A stretch of DNA of 64,000 nucleotides from Streptomyces sp. TRM68416 (GCF_014596915.1 NZ_JACVWU010000001.1:434001-498000); one strand, 5' to 3'. Positions 1 to 9,528 are shown, counted from the stretch's first letter. The notes: a model not told the origin generated them from the letters alone. Made by a program: numbers and translations.

Positions 1-243
1 CTCCAGGTGCTGGACGAAGACCTCGATGGCGCGGCGGATGCCGACCAGGGCCATGGGCTCGCCCGACTCGTCCAGGACCACGGGCAGATGGGGGTACTCG
101 CGGCGGATCTCGCGCAGGATCTCCTCGGCGAGTTCGGGCGCCTCGGCCATGGCGATCGCCGCGAAGCGGCGGACCTGGAGGCGGGGGACGTCGTGCCAGG
201 CCGAGCGGGTCGTCACGGAGTCGGTGCGGGCGGCGGGCGGCAC
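1..243 (-). CDS. PucR-type transcriptional regulator, N-terminal part (cut by window edge)
   Basis: Only the first 81 codons lie in the window; the gene runs off the left edge. The reverse strand reads openly from a GTG at 243. The peptide contains RRFAAIAMAEAPELAEEI, EIRREYPHLPVVLDE and VGIRRAIEVFVQHLE, matching the N-terminal region of Streptomyces PucR/CdaR-like regulators, which carry a C-terminal helix-turn-helix (not visible here). It starts three bases after the stop of the small membrane protein gene upstream, so the two probably share a transcript. The family call rests on this N-terminal pattern alone. Confidence 0.6.
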   Translation of the reverse strand, partial: MPPAARTDSVTTRSAWHDVPRLQVRRFAAIAMAEAPELAEEILREIRREYPHLPVVLDESGEPMALVGIRRAIEVFVQHLE

Positions 244-246
244 GGA

Positions 247-399
247 TCAACTCCCCTGGCCTGCTTGTTCGTACGTGATCAGCGGGGTGTTGGGCTGGTC
301 GGGCGTCGCTTCGAGCAGGGCGACCACGCCGAGCGCGGCACCCACCGCCAGGGCGGCGGCGAGCGCGACGGTCAGCACGGCGGCGAGCAGTCTGGACAT
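247..399 (-). CDS. Small single-pass membrane protein
   Basis: A 50-residue protein of unknown function. It begins MSRLLAAVLTVALAAALAVG, a hydrophobic segment from about residue 3 to 27, followed by a short polar tail ending in GQGS. The reading frame could extend upstream to 444. The ATG at 399 is preferred because the hydrophobic segment starts there and a purine-rich GAGAGG lies about 11 bases upstream. It is immediately followed by the PucR-type regulator gene, so the two are probably co-transcribed. It could be a small anchored partner of the regulator, but nothing in the sequence proves that. Confidence 0.55.
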   Translation of the reverse strand: MSRLLAAVLTVALAAALAVGAALGVVALLEATPDQPNTPLITYEQAGQGS

Positions 400-576
400 C
401 GCAGGGTCAGCCTCTCTGTACGGCCGTTGATCGGTCGTCCCCACCCGGGCTTCCCGTCCCTGCCTGTCGGCCCCCAGTGTCGACAGGACATTGACACTCC
501 GTCAAGGGGCGCCTACGGTTCCCGGCCCATAGAGCGGCCCGAACTCCGCCATCTCACCCTCTCCTGGAGTGCCCGG

Positions 577-1554
577 ATGCGCCGAACCGCCTCACCACTC
601 TCACTGGTCCTGCTGGGACTCGGCACGTTTCTGCTGGTCCTGGCCCCCATGCTCGCCTGGTACGTCGAGCCACGGGCCGCCGTGAACCCGATCGACATCG
701 ACACCACCGCCGTCTACGAAGGCACCGGCAGCGTCTTCGACACCGAGCGGATCGAGACAGTGCCGGACCGGAAGATCACCGTCACGCAGCGTGTGCGGGG
801 CAATGTGGCGGAGAGCGAGCGCAGCGGCAACGCCGTGTGGGACGTCACGACGACCGTGGACACCGACAAGACGTTGCCGGCCGCGGATCCGCACGACGCC
901 CTGGACTTCGTGCCGCACCGCTGGGTGATGGACCGCAAGACCACCGAGCCGGTGCACTGCTGCGAGGAGAAGCCGTACATCCAGGGCGAGGCGTACCTGA
1001 AGTTCCCCTTCGACGTGCAGAAGCGCTCCTACCGGTGGTGGGACAACACGCTGGGCGGGACGGTCACGATGCGTTACCGGGGTACCGAGAAGGTTCAGGG
1101 GTACACCGGATACCGGTTCACGGCCTCGGTGCCGGCCACGAAGACCGGGACGCGTCTGGTGCCGGGGACCATCGTCGACCGGCCGGACGTGCCGCAGGTG
1201 CTGGCGGAGGAGTGGTACGCCAACCACGGGGTCGAGCTGATCGTCGACCAGGCCACGGGCCGTGTGCTGTACGCGCAGACCGGGCCGCGCCGCACCCTGC
1301 GCGCGCCGGGCGGCGAGAAGGACGAGGCGGTGCTGCTGGACGCCCGGAAGATCGCGTTCACCACCGAGACGCAGAAGGAGGCGGTACGGCAGGCGGAGCA
1401 GGACTCCGGCCAACTGCGCATGGTGGGAACGACGTTGCCCATTGGTGCGGCTGTGGCGGGATTCGTCCTGGCCGTAGTGGGGGGCGTTTTGGTGGTACGC
1501 GGGAGGCGGCGTCCCGATTCTTCCGAATCGCCCCAGCCTCCGCTCACGATATGA
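577..1554 (+). CDS. DUF3068 (PorA-family) membrane-anchored protein
   Basis: A 325-residue protein with one membrane segment at each end: residues about 8-28 (LVLLGLGTFLLVLAPMLAWY) and about 290-312 (IGAAVAGFVLAVVGGVLVV). The extracytoplasmic region between them is about 260 residues. This two-anchor layout and the N-terminal motif around VEPRAAVNPIDIDTT are typical of DUF3068 proteins of actinomycetes, a family named for corynebacterial porin A but of unknown role in Streptomyces. The ATG at 577 was chosen because the frame upstream has no membrane-protein character and reads as noncoding. It lies just upstream of the glycosyltransferase operon on the same strand, separated by 223 bases. Confidence 0.8.
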   Translation: MRRTASPLSLVLLGLGTFLLVLAPMLAWYVEPRAAVNPIDIDTTAVYEGTGSVFDTERIETVPDRKITVTQRVRGNVAESERSGNAVWDVTTTVDTDKTLPAADPHDALDFVPHRWVMDRKTTEPVHCCEEKPYIQGEAYLKFPFDVQKRSYRWWDNTLGGTVTMRYRGTEKVQGYTGYRFTASVPATKTGTRLVPGTIVDRPDVPQVLAEEWYANHGVELIVDQATGRVLYAQTGPRRTLRAPGGEKDEAVLLDARKIAFTTETQKEAVRQAEQDSGQLRMVGTTLPIGAAVAGFVLAVVGGVLVVRGRRRPDSSESPQPPLTI

Positions 1555-1777
1555 CGTGACGTCAGCTCTAATAAAGCCGGAAATTGTCACCTCGGTGAGT
1601 AGCCGTGGCGAACGGCGGGGCGAAAACTGTCCACCCCACCCGAGCACAGCCCGTCCACGTCCGTTCACAGCAAGCGCCTGGTTCCCCCACGGAAACGCCC
1701 GTTCCGTCCCCGCCGTACCCAGTCGGCGCCTCCTCCCCCACGCTGAGTTCCGCACCCCGAGACGAGTTGGAGCACCG

Positions 1778-2929
1778 ATGCCCCAGCACGTGCCGTCCTC
1801 GCTGCACGCACCGTTCCCCACGGTGCCGCAGCCTCCTCCGGCGCTCCCCCCGCAACCGCGCCGAATCGTTTTCCTCGCCCACCGTGACCTCGGCAACCGG
1901 TCCGCCGGGGGCTCCGAACTGCTCGTCGACCGGCTCGCCGACGGCCTGACCCGCCTCGGCCACCAGGTCACCCTCCTGTGCGGCGGCCCCGCCTCCTATC
2001 GCGACTACCGGGTCGTCTCCGCCGGCGGCGCCTACGGCCACTACCTGCGCGCCCGTTCCGCCTTCGCCCGTCAGGTCGGCGAGGCGGATCTGCTGGTCGA
2101 GGTCTGCAACGGGATGCCGTATCTGGCGCCCCTGTGGCACCGCGGTCCCACGCTGTGCCTGGTCAACCACGTCCACACCGACCTGTGGCGGATGCGGTTC
2201 TCGGGGCCGCTGGCCCCCGCCGCCCGGATCGGCCGAAGACTCGAGCACTGGGCGCTGACGGGTGCGCGCCGAAAGGGCCTGCTGGTGGCCGTGTCGCCGT
2301 CCACCGCGCATGCCCTCCGGGCGATCGGGGTGGAGCGGGAGCGGATACGGGTCGTCCACAACGGAGTCGAGGAGCCCGGCCCCCGCGGGGACCGCTCGCC
2401 CGAACCGCTCTTCGTCGCCGTGGGGCGGCTGGTCGAGTACAAGCGGATCGATCTGCTGCTGCGGCTGTGGGAGCGGGTGCGGCCGGTCACGGGTGGCCGG
2501 CTGGTGATCGTGGGAGACGGCCCCGAGCGGGGGCGGCTTGAGCAACTCGCCGGGCCCGGGGTCGAGTTCGCGGGACATGTGACCGAGGCCGAGAAGCACC
2601 GGCTGCTGTGCGCCGCCTGGCTGCTGCTGCATCCCTCCGCGGTGGAGGGATGGGGTCTCGTGGTCACCGAGGCCGCGGCCCGGGAGACCCCGACGATCGC
2701 CTTCGACGTGCCGGGGCTGCGGGACTCCGTGATCGACGGCGAGACCGGGGTGCTGGCCTCCGGCGAGTCCTCCTTCGCCGCCGCGTGGTGCACGCTGGCG
2801 CTGTCCGGGCATCGGCGGGAGCTGATGGGGAAGGCGGCGCGGGACCATGCGGCAGGGTATCGGTGGGACCGGACGGTCAGACAGTTCCGGGCGGTCGCGG
2901 CGGAGGCCGTGCGGGGTCGGGTGTCATGA
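1778..2929 (+). CDS. GT4-family glycosyltransferase
   Basis: A 383-residue GT-B fold glycosyltransferase that would transfer a sugar from a nucleotide-sugar donor. The N-terminal Rossmann half has RRIVFLAHRDLGNRSAGGSE. The C-terminal donor-binding half shows VGRLVEYKRIDLLL, LVIVGDGPERGRL and the EX7E motif EGWGLVVTEAAARE. The acceptor is unknown. The ATG at 1778 is preceded by TTGGAG; the open frame back to 1556 is intergenic. It is the first gene of the envelope operon, and its stop overlaps the next start (ATGA at 2926-2929), indicating translational coupling. Its neighbours, an AftD-like arabinosyltransferase and methyltransferases, suggest a role in building or decorating a surface glycan. 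Confidence 0.9.
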   Translation: MPQHVPSSLHAPFPTVPQPPPALPPQPRRIVFLAHRDLGNRSAGGSELLVDRLADGLTRLGHQVTLLCGGPASYRDYRVVSAGGAYGHYLRARSAFARQVGEADLLVEVCNGMPYLAPLWHRGPTLCLVNHVHTDLWRMRFSGPLAPAARIGRRLEHWALTGARRKGLLVAVSPSTAHALRAIGVERERIRVVHNGVEEPGPRGDRSPEPLFVAVGRLVEYKRIDLLLRLWERVRPVTGGRLVIVGDGPERGRLEQLAGPGVEFAGHVTEAEKHRLLCAAWLLLHPSAVEGWGLVVTEAAARETPTIAFDVPGLRDSVIDGETGVLASGESSFAAAWCTLALSGHRRELMGKAARDHAAGYRWDRTVRQFRAVAAEAVRGRVS

Positions 2930-3660
2930 CCGCGGTGAAGGACCCGTCGTTCCGCCGCTCCCTGGGCCTGTTCCGGGCCTTCATGCGGGAGCAGGACGAC
3001 CCCGAGTCCTGCTATTCCCTGCTCGCCCGTGACGCCGTCGACCAGGTCGAGCGCTACGACAGGCCCGTCGCCGGGCGCACCGTGGTCGATGTCGGCGGCG
3101 GCAGCGGGTACTTCACCGAGGAGTTCCGGCGGCGGGGTGCGCACGCGTACCTCTTCGAACCCGACCTGCACGAGCTCGGCGAGAAGCCGCCCGGCGGGAG
3201 CGTGGTCGCCGACGGCTATCTGCTGCCGCTGTACGACGGGGTCGCCGACGTCACCTTCTCCTCCAACGTCCTGGAGCACGTGGCCGACCCGCAGACCTTC
3301 CTCAGCGAGCTGGTGCGGGTGACCCGGCCCGGCGGGCTGATCTACGTGTCGTTCACCAACTGGCTCTCACCCTGGGGCGGTCACGAGTGGGCCCCCTGGC
3401 ACTACCTGGGTGCCGAGCGGGCCCGCGCCCGCTATCGGCGCCGTACCGGCAGGCCCGCGAAGCACACCCTCGGCGAGAACCTGTTCGCCGTGCACATCGG
3501 GCCCACCCTGCGGCAGGTCCGCGCCCGCGACGACGTCACGCTCGTCTCGGCGCGCTCCCGCTACTGGCCGTTCCTCGCCGAGGCCGTCGTCAAGGCGCCC
3601 GGCATCCGCGAGGTAGCCACCTGGAATCTCCTCCTCATCCTCCGGCGGTGTCCACCATGA
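2926..3660 (+). CDS. Class I SAM-dependent methyltransferase
   Basis: A 244-residue methyltransferase of the type-11 kind. Motif I is VVDVGGGSGYFTEEFRRRG (about residues 49-67), the acidic ribose-binding position is in AYLFEPD, and FSSNVLEHVADP followed by LVRVTRPGGLIYVSF are the post-motifs. The substrate is not evident; methylation of a sugar or lipid-linked glycan fits its place between a glycosyltransferase and an AftD-like enzyme. It starts inside the stop codon of the glycosyltransferase and ends overlapping the next start at 3657, so it is a translationally coupled internal operon gene. Confidence 0.88.
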   Translation: MTAVKDPSFRRSLGLFRAFMREQDDPESCYSLLARDAVDQVERYDRPVAGRTVVDVGGGSGYFTEEFRRRGAHAYLFEPDLHELGEKPPGGSVVADGYLLPLYDGVADVTFSSNVLEHVADPQTFLSELVRVTRPGGLIYVSFTNWLSPWGGHEWAPWHYLGAERARARYRRRTGRPAKHTLGENLFAVHIGPTLRQVRARDDVTLVSARSRYWPFLAEAVVKAPGIREVATWNLLLILRRCPP

Positions 3661-6600
3661 CGACCACGGTCCAGGCTCCCCCTCCGGCAGCCGTCCCCAC
3701 CACCGCGGCCACCTCGGGCCCTCCCGAGGGGCCGCGGTCGCGGCGTTGGCTGCTGGGCTTCTGGGCCGTGGTGTTCGTGCTGTTCCTCGCGGTGCATCCG
3801 GGCCGGCAGACCTTCGACACCAAGCTGGGCGTCACCGTCGACCCGGGACGGTTCTTCTCCGACCTGGGCCAGCTCTGGCAGGACCAGGGCGGCTTCGGCG
3901 GGATATCCGACCAGTACGCGGGCTACCTGTTCCCGATGCTGCCGTTCTACTGGCTGGCCGACGCCGTGCAGTTGCCGGTGTGGCTGGCCGAGCGGCTGTG
4001 GATGTCGCTGATCGTGACCGTCGCCTTCTGGGGGGCGCTGCGGCTGGCCGAGCGGATGCGGATCGGCAGCGGCGCCTCCCGGCTGCTGGCCGGTGCGGCG
4101 TACGCGCTGTGGCCGGTGTTCACGATCGTCGTCGGCTCGACGTCCGCGGCCGCGCTGCCCGGCGCCGTGCTGCCGTGGGTGCTGCTGCCGCTGGTCGACG
4201 AGCGGTACACCGCCCGGGTCGCGGCCCTGCGGTCGGCGCTGGTCGTCCCGTTCATGGGCGGGGTGAACGCGGCCTCGACACTGGCCTCGCTGCTGCCGGT
4301 CGGGCTGTACCTGCTGTCCCGGCCGCCGGGACCACGGCAGCGCAAACTGCTCGCCTGGTGGGTGCCGGGGGTGATCCTGGCCACCGCGTGGTGGTGGATC
4401 CCGCTGCTGCTGCTCGGCACGTACGGCGAGAACTTCCTTCCGTACGTGGAAAGTTCACAGACCACGACGGAGACCATGGCGGCCACCGAGGCGCTGCGCG
4501 GGGCCGGGAACTGGGTCGCCTATCTGCACTTCGGGGAGGCCTGGCTGCCGGCCGGCTGGGTGGTCGCCTCCTCGGTCGTGGTGATCGTCTGCTCGGTGCT
4601 GGCGGCCGGTCTCGGGCTGGCCGGCCTCGCCAGACGTGACCTGCCGGAGCGCCGCTGGCTGGTGCTGACCGTGCTGACGACCGCGCTGGTCCTGCTCGCC
4701 GGGTACGGCGGCGCGTTCGGCGCCCCCTTCCACGGGGTGGTGCAGGACTGGCTGGACGGCTGGCTCGTCCCCTTCCGCAACATCTACAAGTTCCAGCCCG
4801 GCCTCGCCCTCGCACTCGTCCTCGGCCTCGCCCACCTGGTGGGTGTGGCGGCCCAGGACCGCGGGGCGCGCCGGGTGCGCGGCCGGCGCTTCGCCACGCT
4901 GGTCGCGGCCGTACTGATCCTGCCGGGGCTGATGTGGCCGTACCTCAACGGCTCGATCCTCAACGGGGGTTCGTTCCGGGAGATCCCCGACTACTGGAAG
5001 GCCACGGCGGGCTGGCTGGAGGAGTTCTCCCCGGACGCGCGTGCCCTCGTCGTCCCGGCGACCGCGCACGGCATCCACACCTGGGGCTCCACCATCGACC
5101 AGCCGCTCGACGTGGTCGCCGAGTCCCGCTGGGCGCAGCGCGACTACGTCCCCTTCGGCACCCCCGGCAACCGGCGCGCCATGGACGCCGTACAGCAGGC
5201 GCTGACCAGCGGCGCCGCGGTGCCGGGGCTCGCCGACTACCTGAGCCGGGCGGGCGTGTACTACGTCGTCGTCCGCAACGACCTCGACCCCGACCAGATC
5301 GGCAACGTGCCGACGACGGTCGTCAAGCGCACCCTGGAACAGTCCGGCTACGAGCGGGTCAAGGGCTACGGGCCGGTCATGACCGGCGGGACGATCGCCC
5401 CCGACACCCCGCTGCAGGTGGAGGGGTTGTACCCGCGGCAGCGGGCGGTGGAGATCTACCAGCCGCCCGAGGACGTGCCGCGGCCGCGGCAGGCCGGGCT
5501 GAGCGCGGTCGCCGACACCGCCGTGGTCTCGGGCGGTCCGGAGGCGCTGCTGCCGGTCGCCGGTGAGCTGCGCGGCCGGGCGAGCGTGCTGACCGGTGAC
5601 AACCACCCGGGGCTCGGCACGCCGCCGGTGCAGCTCCGCGGCGACGGGCTGCGGCGCGCGGACACGCGGTTCGGGCTGGTCAACGCCAACACCTCGTACA
5701 CGTACACGCGCGACGAGCGCAACGCCTCCGGCGCCCTGCAGGACCCCGGTGAGAAGCCGCACCAGATCCTGCCGACGGAGGGCCGCGAGCACCAGACGGT
5801 GGCCGAGCTGCGCGGCGCCCGCTCGGTGACGGCCTCCAGTTACGGCAGCTGGCTGTTCCACCTGCCGCAGTACGACCCGGTGAACGCCTTCGACGGCAAC
5901 CCGGACACCGCCTGGGCGGAGGGCTCGCCGGGCTCGCCGGACGGGGAGTGGCTGCGGATCGCGTTCACCGACAAGTACGACATGCCGCGCTCGTTCAAGG
6001 TGGCGCCGCTGCCGCAGGAGGGCGTGCGGCCGACCCCGACGCGGGTACGGGTGGAGACGGAACGCGGCAGCGAGACGTCCTACCTCCAGCCCGGCGGCGG
6101 GACGCAGAGCGTCAGGGCGCCGGCCGGTCCGACGGACTGGATGAAGCTGACGATCCTCGACTCGGTGGCCCGCCGCGCGGGGCTGACCGGCGCGGGCTTC
6201 TCCGAGATCGCCCTGCCGGACGTCCAGGTGACCCGCATGCTGCGGCTGCCCACCGACGCCGACGACTCCCGGGCCGCCACCGAGATCGTCTCCCTGTCCC
6301 GCCCGGCCGACCCCACCGGCCTGTCCGCCACGGGCACCGAGGCGGGGCTGCACCGGCGCTTCGCCACGGCCGGACCGGGGACGTACGAGGTGCGGGCGAG
6401 TGCGGTACCGGTGCCCGGCGAGGCGCTCGACCGGCTGCTGTTCGAGGTGGCGCCCGAGCAGCAGAACCGGATCGTCGCGACCGCCGACTCCACGGCCCGG
6501 CTCGGCGCGGGCCTGTCCCCGCGCAACCTCACCGACGGCGACCTGACCACCGCGTGGATCGCGGGCGACCGGCCCACCATCCACCTGAGCTGGGAGGGCA

Positions 6601-8021
6601 AGGTCCCGGTCGGCGAAGTGGTGCTGCCGCCCGCCGGGGGCCTGTCCACCCGGGCCACCGAGGTGCACATCTCCTCCCCGGACGGCGCGGCGGTCGCCGG
6701 CGTCGACGAGAACGGCAACGTCCGCTTCCCGTCGATCACCACCGACCGCCTCGACATCACCATCACCGACACCGCCCCGCTGACCCTGCACAACCCGTTC
6801 GTCGACGAGGACATGCAGCTCCCGGTGGGCCTGACCGAGGCCTACGTCCCCGCCCTCGACGACCTCTACCGCACCCCGCAGCCGCGGGAGGGCCGGACGT
6901 TCTCCCTGCCGTGCGGCCGGGGTCCGGTGCTGGCGGTGGACGGCGAGCTGTACGAGACGAGCGTCAGGGGGACCGTACGGGACCTGACGGAACGCCGGCC
7001 GGTCGAAGTGACGCTCTGCCAGGAGGGGCGCACCGACGGCGAGTTGGAGCTGGGGTCGGGAGCGCACCGGGTCGAGGCCGGGGACGCCGGGCCGCTGGCC
7101 GTGACCGAGGTGACGCTGACCCGCGGGACGGTGGCCGAACCCTCCGCCAACCAGCGCGAGCTGGGCATCGAGGACTGGCTGGGCGACCGCCGCAAGGTCA
7201 CCGTCGGCTCCGGCGCGGCCTCCTACCTGACCATGTACGAGAACTACAACGACGGCTGGAAGGCCACCCTGGACGGCAAGGAGCTGTCCACGGTCCGGCT
7301 GGACGGCTGGCAGCAGGGCTGGCGGATCCCGGCCGGGGAGGGCGGCACGGTCGAGCTGTCGTACGAGCCCGCGGTCGTCTACGACGCCGGGCTGATCGGC
7401 AGCGCGGTGGCGCTCGCGGTGCTGGTGGGCCTGGTGCTGTGGCGCCGGCGCGCCCCCAACCCCGACGAGCCGCAGCCGCTCCCGCCGGCGCCGGGTCTGT
7501 GGCTCGGCACGGTGGCGCTGACGCTGGTCGCCGCGGTGATCGCGGGCTGGTTCGCCCTGCTGGTACCGGCGCTGGCCCTGCTGTCCCGGCGGCGCCACGA
7601 GCTGCTCGTGCCGATCGCGTTCGTGGCACTCGCGGCGGCGGGCGTGGTCGCGGCGTTCGGGGCCGGGGAACCGGCGAGTGAGGAGACGGGCGCGTTCGGA
7701 CCGGCGGCTCAACTGCTGGCGCTGATCGGGCTGTTCGCGGCGCTGGTGAGCGTGGGCGAGCGGGGCCGGCGGGGCGAGGGGGGCCGGGACGGCGAGGAGG
7801 CGCCGGACGGGCCCGGTTCCACGGCCGTACTGCCGCCGGTTCCCGCGGCGCAGCAGCCGCCCGGCCCGGGGACGCAGCCACCGCCGCCGCCCGGCCCGGG
7901 GACGCAGCCACCGCCGCCCGGCTCGGAGGAGCCCACGCGGCGGCTGCCGGAAGCCGATCCCCTGCGGAAGGGGGAGCCGATGAGGAAGGGGGAGCCGATG
8001 AGGAAGGGGGAGCCGACATGA
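3657..8021 (+). CDS. AftD-like alpha-(1->3)-arabinofuranosyltransferase (DUF3367), membrane GT-C
   Basis: A 1454-residue polytopic protein. About ten or more membrane segments fill residues 25-500, beginning with WLLGFWAVVFVLFLAVHPG, followed by an acidic loop typical of GT-C enzymes. The large extracytoplasmic part contains discoidin/CBM-like modules, seen as AFDGNPDTAW near residue 750 and NLTDGDLTTAW near residue 960. Two or more C-terminal membrane segments lie near 1240-1340. This matches the DUF3367/AftD family, which in mycobacteria adds arabinofuranose from decaprenyl-phosphoarabinose. Streptomycetes lack mycolyl-arabinogalactan, so the product is probably another wall or surface glycan. 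The tail is Pro-rich and ends in three near-copies of RKGEPM from an 18-bp tandem repeat. ATGA overlaps at both ends show coupling. Confidence 0.85.
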   Translation: MTTTVQAPPPAAVPTTAATSGPPEGPRSRRWLLGFWAVVFVLFLAVHPGRQTFDTKLGVTVDPGRFFSDLGQLWQDQGGFGGISDQYAGYLFPMLPFYWLADAVQLPVWLAERLWMSLIVTVAFWGALRLAERMRIGSGASRLLAGAAYALWPVFTIVVGSTSAAALPGAVLPWVLLPLVDERYTARVAALRSALVVPFMGGVNAASTLASLLPVGLYLLSRPPGPRQRKLLAWWVPGVILATAWWWIPLLLLGTYGENFLPYVESSQTTTETMAATEALRGAGNWVAYLHFGEAWLPAGWVVASSVVVIVCSVLAAGLGLAGLARRDLPERRWLVLTVLTTALVLLAGYGGAFGAPFHGVVQDWLDGWLVPFRNIYKFQPGLALALVLGLAHLVGVAAQDRGARRVRGRRFATLVAAVLILPGLMWPYLNGSILNGGSFREIPDYWKATAGWLEEFSPDARALVVPATAHGIHTWGSTIDQPLDVVAESRWAQRDYVPFGTPGNRRAMDAVQQALTSGAAVPGLADYLSRAGVYYVVVRNDLDPDQIGNVPTTVVKRTLEQSGYERVKGYGPVMTGGTIAPDTPLQVEGLYPRQRAVEIYQPPEDVPRPRQAGLSAVADTAVVSGGPEALLPVAGELRGRASVLTGDNHPGLGTPPVQLRGDGLRRADTRFGLVNANTSYTYTRDERNASGALQDPGEKPHQILPTEGREHQTVAELRGARSVTASSYGSWLFHLPQYDPVNAFDGNPDTAWAEGSPGSPDGEWLRIAFTDKYDMPRSFKVAPLPQEGVRPTPTRVRVETERGSETSYLQPGGGTQSVRAPAGPTDWMKLTILDSVARRAGLTGAGFSEIALPDVQVTRMLRLPTDADDSRAATEIVSLSRPADPTGLSATGTEAGLHRRFATAGPGTYEVRASAVPVPGEALDRLLFEVAPEQQNRIVATADSTARLGAGLSPRNLTDGDLTTAWIAGDRPTIHLSWEGKVPVGEVVLPPAGGLSTRATEVHISSPDGAAVAGVDENGNVRFPSITTDRLDITITDTAPLTLHNPFVDEDMQLPVGLTEAYVPALDDLYRTPQPREGRTFSLPCGRGPVLAVDGELYETSVRGTVRDLTERRPVEVTLCQEGRTDGELELGSGAHRVEAGDAGPLAVTEVTLTRGTVAEPSANQRELGIEDWLGDRRKVTVGSGAASYLTMYENYNDGWKATLDGKELSTVRLDGWQQGWRIPAGEGGTVELSYEPAVVYDAGLIGSAVALAVLVGLVLWRRRAPNPDEPQPLPPAPGLWLGTVALTLVAAVIAGWFALLVPALALLSRRRHELLVPIAFVALAAAGVVAAFGAGEPASEETGAFGPAAQLLALIGLFAALVSVGERGRRGEGGRDGEEAPDGPGSTAVLPPVPAAQQPPGPGTQPPPPPGPGTQPPPPGSEEPTRRLPEADPLRKGEPMRKGEPMRKGEPT
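7964..8017 (+). repeat. 18-bp tandem repeat at the 3' end of the AftD-like gene
   Basis: Three near-identical 18-bp units built on GGAAGGGGGAGCCGATGA occur just before the stop codon and encode RKGEPM, RKGEPM and RKGEPT. Each unit carries a GGGGGAG Shine-Dalgarno-like stretch followed by ATG. The last unit forms the ribosome-binding site and ATGA overlap of the next gene, so the repeat multiplies a start-site-like sequence. Confidence 0.85.
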
Positions 8022-9523
8022 CCGCGGTGGACCACCCGGCGCGCGACGCCGCGCCGAGGCGGATCCCGTTCCCGGTCGTGGACGAGGTCGCCCGGCACTG
8101 CCTCCAGGAGGAGGAGCCGGAGACGGTCCACATCGAGGTGCACCTGCCCGGCCGGCTGGACCCCGGCCGGCTGCGCACGGCGTTCGCCGAGGCGCTGCGC
8201 CGCCACCCGAGGATCCTCGTGCGGGAGGCCCCGGGGCGCTGGTACCGGCGGCGCTACGAGTGGGAGCTGACGGCGGAGCCCGACGTGGAGATGGTGAGCT
8301 TTCCGGCGCCGGGCCCGGACGCGCTGCGCAACGCGCGGACGCGGGCGCTGACGGCCGTACCGCCGCTGTCGGCGTCGCCGCCGATCCGCCTCGAGGTGGT
8401 GGAGGGGGCGGGTCCGGTGGAGGGCAGCGAGGCGACGGACGCGGTCGGCGCACACACCGCCGCGGCGGTACCGCGCCCCCGCGAGGGCCACGCCGACCAC
8501 ACGGTCCTGTTCCTCACCATCAACCACACCGCCCTCGACGGCCCCGCCTGCCTCCGCGTCCTCGCCACCGCCGCGGAGCTGTACGGCGGCCGGGACAACT
8601 CCCCCGCCGCACCCCCCGTACGGCCTCCGGAAACCCCCCAGCCCGAGGCCGGCACCCCCTCCAACTGGGCCCGCCCCGCCCGGGTGGCGCCCGGCACCCC
8701 CGAGCCCTCCCCCGGCAACGGCATGCTGGTCTGCGAACTGCCGCTGCCGCACCGCCCCAAGGGCTCCCCCTACACCGTGAACGACCAGCTCATGGTCGCC
8801 ACGGCACTCACCCTCGCGCACTGGAACCGGGAGCACGGCGAGCCACCCCGCCCGCTGCGCATCACGATGCCCGTGGACGACCGCCCCCGTGACACCACGA
8901 TGCCCATCGGCAACGGCACCCGGCTCGTCGAAGTCCCCTTCTCCCCGGAGGAGTTGGACCCAGCCGACCTGCCCGGCCTGCTGCGCCGCACGGCCGCCCG
9001 CACCCGGGCCCTGAAGTCCCTCCCGCGCCCCCAGCTCGGCCGCGGCGCCGCCCTGCTCACCGCCCCGGTCACCCCCGTCGCCTGGCGGGCCGCGCTCACC
9101 CGGGGGCTGCGCCGCGCCGCGGCACCGTGGACGTCGACGACCCTGCTCAGCAACATCGGCCGGATCCCGTACCCGCTGGACTTCGGCGAGGAGGCCGGGC
9201 GGGCGTACGCGGTGTGGTTCTCGGCGCCGGCCCGGATGCCGCGCGGCCTCACCGTCACCACCGCCTCCACCGCCGGCCGGCTGCACCTCGCCCTGCGCTG
9301 GTCACGGGCGCTGCTCAGCCACGGCGACGGCGCGCATCTGCGGGACCTGTTCGAGCACTACCTGCACACGACGGACACCACGAAATCCACCACCCGTCCG
9401 ACGACCGAGACCACGAAATCCACCACCGGCCCTACGACCGACACCGCGAAACCCACCACCGGCCCTACGACCGACAGCGCGAAACCCACGACAATGACGG
9501 AGCCGACGGAAACCACGGGGTGA
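8018..9523 (+). CDS. Condensation-domain-like acyltransferase homologue
   Basis: A 501-residue protein related to NRPS condensation and PapA-type acyltransferases. The catalytic motif is NHTALDG (HxxxDG) near residue 170, and the C-terminal half has SNIGRIPYPLDFGEEAG, typical of stand-alone members. No carrier protein is attached. By family, such enzymes acylate hydroxyl or amino groups; here the acceptor may be the glycan or glycolipid made by the operon. The last 50 residues are an 11-residue Thr/Pro/Lys repeat encoded by 33-bp repeats and probably disordered. The start overlaps the stop of the AftD-like gene, and the next methyltransferase begins within a few bases of the stop, so expression is coupled. 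Confidence 0.75.
   Translation: MTAVDHPARDAAPRRIPFPVVDEVARHCLQEEEPETVHIEVHLPGRLDPGRLRTAFAEALRRHPRILVREAPGRWYRRRYEWELTAEPDVEMVSFPAPGPDALRNARTRALTAVPPLSASPPIRLEVVEGAGPVEGSEATDAVGAHTAAAVPRPREGHADHTVLFLTINHTALDGPACLRVLATAAELYGGRDNSPAAPPVRPPETPQPEAGTPSNWARPARVAPGTPEPSPGNGMLVCELPLPHRPKGSPYTVNDQLMVATALTLAHWNREHGEPPRPLRITMPVDDRPRDTTMPIGNGTRLVEVPFSPEELDPADLPGLLRRTAARTRALKSLPRPQLGRGAALLTAPVTPVAWRAALTRGLRRAAAPWTSTTLLSNIGRIPYPLDFGEEAGRAYAVWFSAPARMPRGLTVTTASTAGRLHLALRWSRALLSHGDGAHLRDLFEHYLHTTDTTKSTTRPTTETTKSTTGPTTDTAKPTTGPTTDSAKPTTMTEPTETTG
9370..9500 (+). repeat. 33-bp tandem repeat coding a Thr-rich tail
   Basis: Almost four units of 33 bp sit at the 3' end of the condensation-like gene. They code 11-residue units of the form (D/E)-(T/S)-(T/A)-K-(S/P)-T-T-x-P-T-T. 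Units 2 and 3 share the exact block CCACCGGCCCTACGACCGA. The repeat keeps the reading frame and makes a low-complexity C-terminal tail. Confidence 0.85.
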
Positions 9524-9528
9524 CCCCG

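Noticed and set aside
1557..1564. TGACGTCA palindrome after the DUF3068 gene
   Set aside because: Short and directly after the stop codon; nothing else supports a regulatory site.
4455..8453. A 1332-codon - strand open frame opposite the AftD-like gene
   Set aside because: It has low-complexity Arg/Pro/Gly translation with no motifs, while the + strand shows clear membrane and domain patterns.
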